Positions 1 through 5,601 of a DNA stretch of 6,167 nucleotides are shown here, one piece after another (within the stretch, counting starts at the first letter, position 1; the number at the start of each line of letters is the position of its first letter). Source of the stretch: an uncultured bacterium. Lineage in GTDB: Bacteria; Cyanobacteriota; Vampirovibrionia; Gastranaerophilales; Gastranaerophilaceae. A program made the translations under genes and the position numbers. Where the stretch lies: contig CAMDZX010000108.1 in NCBI GenBank assembly GCA_945910925.1, positions 1-6,167 on the forward strand. The letters are read 5' to 3'. The notes under the pieces are model-generated. The model was not told the DNA's origin. It did no database searches and was given only the letters and a program-made list of their open reading frames with translations.

Positions 1-1
1 T

Positions 2-841
2 GTTGAGGCGGGAACAAGTGACTTTACCGATTTGGTCGGTCTGACAACGTCTGCTTGGAATGAAGACGGAACGTTGGCTACGACTGCATTAAGAACAGAA
101 AATCAAACATTAGGTGATAACGCGGTTTTATATATAAACGGAACTCAGGTTATTTCGTCTTCTAATGTTGTTACCAGTGATGTTTCACGACTGGATGGTG
201 TTACTCTTAACTTGAAAGCTGTAAGCACGGAAGAAAGCGGAACAACAACTCTGAACGTTGCTCAAGATACTTCAGAAGTAGTTTCTGCTGTTAAAGATGT
301 TGTCGAGCAGTATAATTCTTTGATGGATAAGCTCAATGAACTAACAACATCAGGCGGGGATTTATATGGTGATACAACTCTTAATACTATAAAACGTTCA
401 ATGCGTCAGTTGATGACTTCATCAACGGGCAATGGTGATGATTTGTATACAATGCTTAATCAGATAGGTGTTTCTACAGCTTCTGCCGGTGCAGACTTAT
501 CTGCAGATACATCAAAATTGACTGTTGATGAGAGTAAATTGAAACAAGCTCTGGAAGAAAATTCTGATGCCGTTAAAAAAGTATTAATGGGAACATCCGC
601 AAATCAGGATGGTATTTTTTCAAAACTTGAAACAGTATTAGACAATTCTCTTGCAAGTAACGGATATTTTTCAACCTCTACAAATACAATTAAGAAAGAA
701 ATTACAAATATTAATTCTAAAATAGACAGACAAACAACCTTGATTGCTAATTATAAATCTTCTTTGGAAGCGAAATTCCAAGCAATGGAAGCTACTATAT
801 CCTCAATGCAATCTTCATATAGCAATTTGTTGAATTCATAA
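2..841 (+). CDS. fliD: Flagellar filament cap protein FliD (hook-associated protein 2), C-terminal part
   Basis: FliD forms the cap at the tip of the growing flagellum and folds exported flagellin into the filament. The frame is open from base 2, so the 5' end lies outside the window; the TTG at 32 is internal, not a start. About 279 residues are visible. They show the usual FliD ending: a Ser/Thr/Asp/Asn-rich beta region (roughly the first 90 residues), a helical stretch with VVEQYNSLMDKLNEL, a segment with LNQIGVST and LTVDESKLKQALEEN, and a final alpha-helical region (DRQTTLIANYKSSLEAKF then MEATISSMQSSYSNLLNS) typical of the coiled-coil D0 domain. No transmembrane segment is seen, as expected for a protein exported through the flagellar type III apparatus. 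The gene ends at a TAA 18 bp before a strong hairpin. A fliS chaperone gene, often next to fliD, does not follow. Family assignment is firm; only the N-terminal part is unseen. [The confidence value was missing from the original answer; 0.9 was filled in to meet the schema.]. Confidence 0.9.
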   Translation, partial: VEAGTSDFTDLVGLTTSAWNEDGTLATTALRTENQTLGDNAVLYINGTQVISSSNVVTSDVSRLDGVTLNLKAVSTEESGTTTLNVAQDTSEVVSAVKDVVEQYNSLMDKLNELTTSGGDLYGDTTLNTIKRSMRQLMTSSTGNGDDLYTMLNQIGVSTASAGADLSADTSKLTVDESKLKQALEENSDAVKKVLMGTSANQDGIFSKLETVLDNSLASNGYFSTSTNTIKKEITNINSKIDRQTTLIANYKSSLEAKFQAMEATISSMQSSYSNLLNS

Positions 842-858
842 AAAACAATTTTTATATA

Positions 859-888
859 AAAACGGCGGAGTTAAAACTCCGCCGTTTT
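859..888. terminator. Bidirectional intrinsic terminator between fliD and thrS
   Basis: A perfect inverted repeat has 14-bp arms (859-872 and 875-888) around a 2-base centre. The GC-rich core CGGCGGAG pairs with CTCCGCCG. The outer four pairs are A-T, so each strand has a T run at the 3' side of the stem (TTTTAGTTTAG on +, TTTTTATATAAAAATTG on -). Both genes converge on it and end within 20 bp, so it most likely terminates both messages. Confidence 0.93.
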
Positions 889-891
889 AGT

Positions 892-2682
892 TTAGTTTTG
901 AATTTCAAACTCGCCTCGTGTTTGGATTTCTTCTTTCATTTTTTCAATAAAGTCGTCAACATTAAATGTTCCGATTTGTCCAACTGCACGTTTTCTAACT
1001 GCAACCGAGCCGGTTTCCTTCTCTTTATCACCGACAACACAGACATAAGGTACTTTGTGTTGCTGCAACGCCTCTCTGATTTTGTAATTCATACTTTCAG
1101 AACGGTCATCAAGCTCTGCTCTTATGCCTGCTGCTCTCATTTTCTTGTAAACTTCTTCCGCATAATCAACATGTTTATCCGTAGATATCGGAACAATTGT
1201 TACTTGGTTAGGAGCAAGCCAAAGCGGGAATGCACCTGCATAGTGTTCAATCAGGATGCCATGGAATCTTTCCATTGAACCAAATATAACACGGTGAAGC
1301 ATTACCGGAGTTTTCATACTTCCGTCTTTATCCTGATACTTGATACCAAAACGTTCAGGGAGGTTGAAGTCCAGTTGTATTGTTGCACATTGCCATGTTC
1401 TGCCGATTGCATCTTTAACTTTGAAATCAATTTTAGGCCCGTAGAATGCTCCGTCACCTTCGTTAATATCGTATTTCATGCCACGTTTATCCATAGCTTC
1501 TTTCAAGCCTGCTTCCGCTATTTCCCAGTTCTTTAATTCGCCTACGTAACTTTCAGGCCTTGTTGAAAGCTCAACTTCAAAATCCATTTTGAAGATTTTC
1601 ATTGTATCCGATACAAAATCAATTATTTCGTTGATTTCACCGACCAACTGTTCAGGTGTACAGAATACGTGGGCATCATCCTGTGTAAACCCTTGAACAC
1701 GGGTTAAACCTGCAAGAGCACCTGATTTTTCTTTTCTGTAAACAGTTCCAAGTTCCGCCATTCTCAATGGTAAAGAACGATATGAATGTCTGTTTGCCTG
1801 ATAAATCAAAATGTGGAACGGACAGTTCATAGGTTTCACTACAAACTGGTCGTCAGAATCTTCATCTTTTTGAACAAAGAACATGTTTTCTTTGTAATGG
1901 TCCATGTGTCCTGAGATTTCCCAAAGTTTTGATTTTGCGATTTGCGGAGTGTTTACGATAACATATCCGCGTTTTCTGTGTTCTGATCTCCAATAATTTT
2001 CGATTTCTTCTCTTACCGTTGCAAGATTAGGATGCCACAAAACAAGACCGCCGCCGATTTCTTCTCTTACCGAGAACAAATCAAGTTGTTTGCCGAGTTT
2101 TCTGTGGTCACGTTTTTCTGCTTCTTCTAAGAAGGTAAGGTATTCTTGTAAATCTTCTTTATTCCAATATGCGGTTGCATATATTCTTTGAAGCATTTTT
2201 TTGTTTTCGTCGCCTCTCCAATATGCACCTGCAACTTTTAATAGTTTTATGGCATTACCCTTTATATAAGATGTGTTCGGAACATGCGGCCCTGCACAAA
2301 GGTCATTGAATAATACGTTTCCGTCTTTATCCTTTGTAAGGTATAGTGTCGGATTATCGTTTCTGTGTTCTTCAAGAAGTTCAGCTTTATAGATTTCTCC
2401 TTCAGCTTTGAACTCTGCAATTTGTTTATCTACATCTTCAACATTTATTTTTTCAAACGTAAGATTTTGTTTAAGAATTGATTTCATTTCTTCTTCGATT
2501 TTTTCCAAATCTTCATGTGAAAACGCATAACCATCCGTTAAATCAAAATCATAGTAAAAGCCGTCTGCAGTAGAAGGTCCGATTGCCAACTTTGCTTGCG
2601 GGAACAACTTCTGTACAGCCTGTGCCATAATGTGTGATGCCGAGTGTCTTAAAACAGACAAAGTTTCATTGTTTTTTTCCAT
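892..2682 (-). CDS. thrS: Threonyl-tRNA synthetase, form without the N-terminal TGS domain
   Basis: This cytoplasmic class II synthetase charges tRNA-Thr with threonine, and edits Ser-tRNA-Thr. At 596 residues it is shorter than the common ~640-residue form. It starts directly at the editing domain: HSASH gives the HxxxH pair (H13, H17), and DLCAGPH the C129/H133 pair. The catalytic core follows from about residue 195. Its zinc ligands can be placed at C287 (MNCPFH), H338 (DDAHVF) and H463 (MLHRV). Motif 2 is around residues 308-338, and motif 3 is GSMERFHGILIEH at 468-480. The anticodon-binding domain is about 490-590 (QVTIVPIS, DDRSESMNYKIREA, GDKE). The start is secure: upstream in frame there is no other start codon before a TAA at 2740-2742, so the TGS domain is not hidden by a wrong start. 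An AAGGA lies at 2696-2700, 13 nt from the ATG, a little far. All catalytic and editing residues are intact. Confidence 0.97.
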   Translation of the reverse strand: MEKNNETLSVLRHSASHIMAQAVQKLFPQAKLAIGPSTADGFYYDFDLTDGYAFSHEDLEKIEEEMKSILKQNLTFEKINVEDVDKQIAEFKAEGEIYKAELLEEHRNDNPTLYLTKDKDGNVLFNDLCAGPHVPNTSYIKGNAIKLLKVAGAYWRGDENKKMLQRIYATAYWNKEDLQEYLTFLEEAEKRDHRKLGKQLDLFSVREEIGGGLVLWHPNLATVREEIENYWRSEHRKRGYVIVNTPQIAKSKLWEISGHMDHYKENMFFVQKDEDSDDQFVVKPMNCPFHILIYQANRHSYRSLPLRMAELGTVYRKEKSGALAGLTRVQGFTQDDAHVFCTPEQLVGEINEIIDFVSDTMKIFKMDFEVELSTRPESYVGELKNWEIAEAGLKEAMDKRGMKYDINEGDGAFYGPKIDFKVKDAIGRTWQCATIQLDFNLPERFGIKYQDKDGSMKTPVMLHRVIFGSMERFHGILIEHYAGAFPLWLAPNQVTIVPISTDKHVDYAEEVYKKMRAAGIRAELDDRSESMNYKIREALQQHKVPYVCVVGDKEKETGSVAVRKRAVGQIGTFNVDDFIEKMKEEIQTRGEFEIQN

Positions 2683-2705
2683 AACTATCTTTCTGTCCTT
2701 GTGAG

Positions 2706-2761
2706 AAATCAGCGAAGTTCTAACCGATTTATACTCCCCTTATCCTCGGGGTGGACGCCCC
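2706..2761 (-). promoter_or_regulatory. Structured 5' leader of thrS (candidate regulatory RNA)
   Basis: Read on the minus strand, the leader contains GGGG (2761-2758), loop CGUCCA, CCCC (2751-2748), then an 8-nt spacer and a second GGGG (2739-2736). The CCCC can pair with either GGGG, so two exclusive short hairpins are possible. Downstream, AAAUCGG (2730-2724) pairs with CUGAUUU (2712-2706), 7 bp with one G-U, just before the AAGGA at 2700-2696. No T-box core or terminator is seen on this strand. thrS is autoregulated through its leader in E. coli, so control here is plausible, but these stems are short and unproven. Confidence 0.35.
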
Positions 2762-2771
2762 TAACTGTATG

Positions 2772-2786
2772 GTGATATTTTATCAC
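2772..2786. repeat. 15-bp palindrome GTGATA-TTT-TATCAC
   Basis: Perfect 6-bp arms lie around three bases. It covers the candidate extended -10 of thrS, so it could be an operator. It has no T run and is a poor terminator. The GTGA...TCAC ends recall CRP/FNR-family sites, but the spacing is 7 rather than 6 bases. Confidence 0.55.
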
Positions 2787-2804
2787 TTAATAGAATTTTT
2801 TAAA
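2777..2804 (-). promoter_or_regulatory. Possible thrS promoter
   Basis: On the minus strand TAAAAT (2782-2777, 5 of 6 to TATAAT) is preceded by TGA, giving an extended -10 (TGN). A weak -35, TTTAAA (2804-2799), lies 16 bp upstream. Transcription would start near 2770 and give a leader of about 88 nt that includes the hairpins at 2706-2761. The -10 box lies inside the palindrome at 2772-2786. An alternative -10, TATAAA at 2733-2728, has no matching -35. Confidence 0.4.
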
Positions 2805-2807
2805 CCA

Positions 2808-2829
2808 TGTATTTAGAGGGATAAATACA
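2808..2829. repeat. 22-bp inverted repeat TGTATTTA-GAGGGA-TAAATACA
   Basis: Perfect 8-bp arms lie around a 6-base centre, between thrS and the + strand small gene. It sits just upstream of the candidate -35 of thrS, where an activator or repressor could bind. No known operator family is recognised. It could also be chance in AT-rich DNA, though 8 of 8 paired positions is notable. Confidence 0.5.
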
Positions 2830-2928
2830 GAAAGTAAATATGTGGGTAGAAGTAGTGTATTTGTTGATTTTTTGCCCAACTGTTTTTCGGTGTTACTTTA
2901 TATTAATGAATTATAAATAAAAATATAC

Positions 2929-2934
2929 TTGACA
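2929..2934 (+). promoter_or_regulatory. Consensus -35 box (TTGACA) upstream of the 84-residue gene
   Basis: TTGACA is a perfect -35 match, 71 bp before the ATG at 3006. At 17 bp spacing the -10 position reads AAGGAT (3 of 6); the better TATAGT (2961-2966, 5 of 6) is 26 bp away, which is too far. So a promoter is likely somewhere here, but the -10 is not settled. Confidence 0.3.
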
Positions 2935-3005
2935 GAATACAAAAAGTGTTTAAGGATTGATATAGTTGGATGAAAATTTCTATGTTATATAGAGGAGTAT
3001 AAATA

Positions 3006-3260
3006 ATGATACAAAGATGTGATTATCTTGTAAAAACAAACAGTACTAAAACAAACGGACAAAAATTAACTTCCGAAGATTTAATTAATGTAGGTTATAT
3101 GGCCGGCAGATATGGTATTAGTCTTGATGGTAACTTGGAACGTAATATACTACCAAGACAAACTGACAAAGGCACATTGGTTAATATTAATTCGTGTACC
3201 GGAAATTTATTTGAAGATAATTTAAATAAAGCCGGAATAAAATTTGATGTATTAGCCTAA
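3006..3260 (+). CDS. Small protein of unknown function (84 residues)
   Basis: I do not recognise this protein. The case for a real gene is its strong ribosome binding site, AGAGGAG at 2991-2997, eight bases before the ATG, with an upstream -35-like box and no overlap with another gene. The protein is hydrophilic, with no signal peptide or membrane segment. It has two cysteines (C5 and C64), a helix-like stretch SEDLINVGYMAGRYG (about 23-37), and a C-terminal stretch FEDNLNKAGIKFDVLA (about 69-84). The Asn/Lys/Thr-rich composition matches the rest of the window, so there is no sign of recent transfer. It stands alone: thrS diverges from it and the YkgJ-like gene converges on it. Confidence is in its being a gene, not in any function. 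Confidence 0.72.
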   Translation: MIQRCDYLVKTNSTKTNGQKLTSEDLINVGYMAGRYGISLDGNLERNILPRQTDKGTLVNINSCTGNLFEDNLNKAGIKFDVLA

Positions 3261-3289
3261 ACATTAATATAATTGAACTTCATGATAAT

Positions 3290-3334
3290 AAAGGTGTAAA
3301 GTTATACATTACCCCATACTTAATGCCTTTTTTT
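3290..3334 (+). terminator. Weak intrinsic terminator candidate after the 84-residue gene
   Basis: CATTA (3307-3311) pairs with TAATG (3321-3325), and is followed by CC and seven T (3328-3334). AAAGG (3290-3294) can also pair with CCTTT (3326-3330), and TGTA (3295-3298) with TATA (3303-3306) using one G-U pair. The three helices then abut with no unpaired junction bases. The stems are short and AT-rich, so termination efficiency is uncertain. Confidence 0.4.
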
Positions 3335-3364
3335 GTCTTTAGGATTGGTTTTCGAAATATTATG

Positions 3365-3379
3365 GATAAATAATTTATC
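3365..3379. repeat. 15-bp palindrome GATAAA-TAA-TTTATC
   Basis: Perfect 6-bp arms lie around three bases, flanked by ATG(G) on both sides. It is in the gap between two converging genes, where a promoter operator is not expected. It shares GATAAA with the palindrome at 2772-2786 (GATAAAATATC on the minus strand), but the spacing differs. It may be no more than AT-rich chance. Confidence 0.4.
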
Positions 3380-3393
3380 ATGGACAGTTGTAT

Positions 3394-3454
3394 AAAAAGG
3401 AGCAGAATTGTTGCATGTGTTGGGGTAGAAACCCAAATTACGTATTTACTCCTT
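3394..3454 (-). terminator. Intrinsic terminator candidate for the TPR-YkgJ unit
   Basis: On the minus strand AAGGAG (3454-3449), which is the last two sense codons of the YkgJ-like gene, pairs with CTCCTT (3402-3397), and the T run continues to 3394. Inside it, TTGGG (3436-3432) pairs with CCCAA (3424-3420). The two helices are separated by large unpaired stretches, so this is weaker than the fliD-thrS hairpin. It is the only terminator-like structure seen at this gene's end. Confidence 0.35.
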
Positions 3455-3922
3455 GTATTTACCTCTCCTGAAGATGTTATGTATCCAGTTAGGGAGTTGT
3501 TTTGTCTTTTTACGTTCTTTATTTTGAACCTTTAAGAATACTTCACTAAAAGGGATAACAGGCTCCATTCTGTATCCGCAATCTTCTGAGAGTGTTCCTC
3601 CCATTGAGAACAGTTCTTCTTGCGGATATCGTCTGCATATTCCGGGTCGGGTTTTATGTATTCTGCATTTGTGGGTTTCGGGATCAAGGTTCATACATTC
3701 AAACACAAGTCCGGTTTCGTCTTTATCTATAACTTTTAAATAAGTATAAAACCGATGCTGGTATTTTAAATTCTCAAACTCTTTTTCTTCCTGAATAATT
3801 CCTTTTGCATGTTTGACATATATTTTTTTACAACACCTACCGCAACCCAGACATTGACCTGTTCTGTAATATTTTCTCCTCAAGATTTTAGAATAAAAAA
3901 ATTTTTTGAATTTATTTAACAT
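3446..3922 (-). CDS. YkgJ-family (UPF0153) cysteine-cluster protein
   Basis: This 158-residue protein has the arrangement of the YkgJ/UPF0153 cysteine-cluster family, proposed to bind zinc or an iron-sulfur cluster. Visible cysteines are C24, C27, C30 and C31 (CLGCGRCC), then C76, C86, C96 and C115. The family signature RPGICRRYP is at 92-100, followed by EDCGYR. The exact biochemical role of the family is not settled. The N-terminus (residues 4-17) and C-terminus (about 133-157) are rich in Lys and Arg, with no signal peptide or clear membrane segment. Its ATG overlaps the end of the TPR gene by 11 bp and has only a weak purine stretch (GAAGAT) before it, so translational coupling with the TPR gene is likely. 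The family call is firm; the metal is inferred. Confidence 0.9.
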   Translation of the reverse strand: MLNKFKKFFYSKILRRKYYRTGQCLGCGRCCKKIYVKHAKGIIQEEKEFENLKYQHRFYTYLKVIDKDETGLVFECMNLDPETHKCRIHKTRPGICRRYPQEELFSMGGTLSEDCGYRMEPVIPFSEVFLKVQNKERKKTKQLPNWIHNIFRRGKYKE

Positions 3923-5105
3923 TTGCTATCTTCGATTTCGCCAGTTTGTATACGTCTGATTTTGGATTTGTAAGTGCCATAACCTCTGTAAAATATTTGT
4001 TTGCACTTTTTTGTTCACCTTGCAAAAGTAATTCATTACCCTTTGCAAGAAATCTTTGTGTAACAATTGATTCAGGGTTAACAAACCCTCTTAGCTTTTG
4101 AATATTTTCGTCATAATCGGTTTCGTGTTGTTTATCAAGTATTACACAGTTTTCGTATTCAATAAGTGATTTGTAATACTCATTATTGTTATAATACTGT
4201 TTTGCCATTTCACGTGTAATATCTGTTGCAGAGCTGTCAAGTTGTTTTCTTAATTCTGCTGTTTTTCTTGTTATATCAAGGTACTCTCTTTGGTTTGACA
4301 GAGTATATTTAATGTATCTGTTATAAAAACAGTATGCTAACCTGTAATCGTTCGTTTTTTCGTAAGAGTCCGCAATTTTGAAATAAATTTCTTTATCGGC
4401 AGAAGAATTTTCTCTCAATGCCATCTCATAAAAAACAACTGCATCAGCGTAATTTTTCCAATCGTAATACAAATTGGCAAGTCCTACAGAATACTCAGGT
4501 ATAATAGGATATTTTTTTAGTGCGTTTTTGTAATTAATTTCTGCATTAATTCCGTCTTTTGCCGCCCGATTTTTCTGCGCCAGGATATAATACTCATTTG
4601 CAGCTTTATATAGTGTGTTCATATTCTTATGTAAAGTTTGATATTGTGAAGAGGTTTTGTTTTGGGCGTATTTCAGATACTTTTGGTTATAATACATTGA
4701 TTCATATGTCATACCCTTTGCGTAATAAGCAATAGCAAGGTTTTGGCATACGTGTTCATCTGTCGGGGTGATGCTTCTTGCAATACTCCAATTTTCTATG
4801 GCACTTTTTGCATCAAGTTTTCTGAAATAACAATTCCCGAGATACGAATATGCAGTAGAATTATTTATATCCAAATTTACGGCTTGCGAAAGATACTCAA
4901 TTGCTTTATCGTAATCATTTTTCTTGTAATAACAAAGCCCCACATCAAAATAAAGTCTTGCTGAGGCACTTGTTTTTAGTAATCCGAGATACAGTTTTAA
5001 TGCCGAATCATAACTACCATTACTGAAATGCTTTTTTGCCGCATCAATAACAGATTTTTCTATATCCGAATTATCTTCTACACTATATCCAACTACTTCT
5101 GCCAT
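3912..5105 (-). CDS. Tetratricopeptide repeat (TPR) protein
   Basis: This is a 397-residue soluble scaffold-type protein, almost entirely TPR-like helical hairpins, which usually bind other proteins. Recognisable repeats begin near residues 18, 48, 84, 116, 203, 237, 298 and 351. The clearest is 48-81 (ARLYFDVGLCYYKKNDYDKA). A less regular stretch at about 150-200 may hold a degenerate repeat (NEYYILAQKNRAAKDG). No signal peptide, membrane segment or catalytic domain is seen. The partner is unknown. The YkgJ-like gene follows with an 11-bp overlap, which points to a shared function. The ATG at 5105 is the only reasonable start: no Shine-Dalgarno precedes it (ACTGCGGT), and a consensus -10 box ends eight bases upstream. 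The message is thus probably leaderless. TPR assignment is secure from repeat pattern; number of repeats is approximate. Confidence 0.9.
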   Translation of the reverse strand: MAEVVGYSVEDNSDIEKSVIDAAKKHFSNGSYDSALKLYLGLLKTSASARLYFDVGLCYYKKNDYDKAIEYLSQAVNLDINNSTAYSYLGNCYFRKLDAKSAIENWSIARSITPTDEHVCQNLAIAYYAKGMTYESMYYNQKYLKYAQNKTSSQYQTLHKNMNTLYKAANEYYILAQKNRAAKDGINAEINYKNALKKYPIIPEYSVGLANLYYDWKNYADAVVFYEMALRENSSADKEIYFKIADSYEKTNDYRLAYCFYNRYIKYTLSNQREYLDITRKTAELRKQLDSSATDITREMAKQYYNNNEYYKSLIEYENCVILDKQHETDYDENIQKLRGFVNPESIVTQRFLAKGNELLLQGEQKSANKYFTEVMALTNPKSDVYKLAKSKIANVK

Positions 5106-5113
5106 ACCGCAGT

Positions 5114-5142
5114 ATTATAACACATTTATCACTCTAAGTCAT
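5114..5142 (-). promoter_or_regulatory. Strong promoter of the TPR gene, giving a nearly leaderless message
   Basis: On the minus strand ATGACT (5142-5137, 4 of 6 to TTGACA) is followed by a 17-bp spacer and TATAAT (5119-5114, perfect). TGT immediately precedes TATAAT, giving an extended -10. Transcription should start at about 5106-5107, at or one to two bases before the ATG at 5105. The -35 lies within the last codons of the 117-residue gene, so the TPR gene can be transcribed separately from it. Confidence 0.7.
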
Positions 5143-5482
5143 TAAGCAACGATTTGTTATTCACAAGAGCCTCAATTGCGCTATCCTCAAAAACATCTAT
5201 AACCCCTTTTGAGAAAAGTTCTTCAACCATTTCGTTATGAGAAGTATTTTCAAGGTCAGAGGTTGCAAGTTCGGTAAACTTCTTAACATCCAGTTCACGT
5301 TCGTACATCTTGATTGCTCTGTTTGAAATATCTGATGAATCAATCAAAAAATTACTATTGTCAATAGGGTTTGTATGATTTTTACCCGCACCCGTTCCCA
5401 GAATTCTGTTCAAAGAATCCTGTCTGACAAGTTGTGAATTTAAGCCTATGTTATTTGAATTATTGTCAATGTTGTTTAACAT
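5129..5482 (-). CDS. Small protein of unknown function (117 residues), Asn-rich N-terminus
   Basis: I do not recognise the family. The gene is well supported: AAGGGAGGA at 5499-5491 lies eight bases before the ATG, and a good promoter lies upstream (5533-5561). Residues 1-17 hold seven Asn and residues 18-48 look unstructured. From about residue 50 the protein is predicted helical by eye, with SDISNRAIKMYERELDVKKF, then NEMVEELFSKGVIDVFEDSA and an acidic end. It has no cysteine, signal peptide or membrane segment. The layout (flexible N-terminus, then a helical C-terminus with an S/DIS..A motif and a V..L...G segment) faintly recalls FlgM, the anti-sigma-28 factor, but the length and residues match poorly. 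That is speculation. It lies between the HD-GYP and TPR genes on the same strand. Confidence 0.82.
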   Translation of the reverse strand: MLNNIDNNSNNIGLNSQLVRQDSLNRILGTGAGKNHTNPIDNSNFLIDSSDISNRAIKMYERELDVKKFTELATSDLENTSHNEMVEELFSKGVIDVFEDSAIEALVNNKSLLNDLE

Positions 5483-5532
5483 TGCCCTAATCCTCCCTTG
5501 CTATGAAGTAAACCTTATACCTCTGCAATGAT

Positions 5533-5561
5533 ATTATCCTCTACAAAGTTAAACTTGTCAT
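5533..5561 (-). promoter_or_regulatory. Promoter of the 117-residue gene
   Basis: On the minus strand ATGACA (5561-5556, 5 of 6 to TTGACA) is followed by a 17-bp spacer and GATAAT (5538-5533, 5 of 6 to TATAAT). Transcription would start near 5526, giving a leader of about 43 nt with the Shine-Dalgarno at 5499-5491. The -35 resembles that of the TPR promoter (ATGACT). Confidence 0.6.
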
Positions 5562-5575
5562 CATACGTTTAGAGG
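5538..5575. repeat. Spaced inverted repeat CCTCTA...TAGAGG around the promoter of the 117-residue gene
   Basis: CCTCTA (5538-5543) and TAGAGG (5570-5575) are perfect 6-bp arms separated by 26 bp. They span the spacer and -35 region of the promoter at 5533-5561, one arm touching the -10 box. A regulator binding two half-sites is possible; so is chance. Confidence 0.3.
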
Positions 5576-5601
5576 AGGAGATTATATATTTTTGCAATCA
5601 A

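Larger units (their letters stand above)
2683..3005. other. 323-bp divergent intergenic region between thrS and the 84-residue gene
   Basis: It holds the thrS leader (2683-2770), inverted repeats (2772-2786 and 2808-2829), a -35-like box (2929-2934) and the + strand ribosome binding site (2991-2997). Bases 2830-2928 show nothing I can support. No RNA gene is recognised and there is no reading frame with a convincing start. Confidence 0.6.

Noticed and set aside
32..841. FliD start at TTG 32
   Set aside because: The frame stays open to base 2 with FliD-like residues, so the TTG is internal to a partial gene.
898..1536. Two + strand reading frames inside thrS
   Set aside because: They are antisense shadows of a strongly conserved synthetase; composition is Cys/Phe-rich and unlike a protein.
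2748..2757. GGGGTGGACG on the + strand as a T-box core
   Set aside because: It reads away from thrS, and the rest of the T-box core and an antiterminator are missing.
2772..2786. CRP/FNR binding site
   Set aside because: The spacing between GTGA and TCAC is 7 bases, not 6, and no such regulator is seen in the window.
3397..3471. AAGGAG and ATG at 3415 on the + strand
   Set aside because: They give only an 18-residue frame that overlaps the YkgJ-like gene; the AAGGAG is better explained as part of a minus-strand terminator stem.
4743..4964. + strand frame inside the TPR gene
   Set aside because: Antisense to a clear TPR region, with no ribosome binding site.
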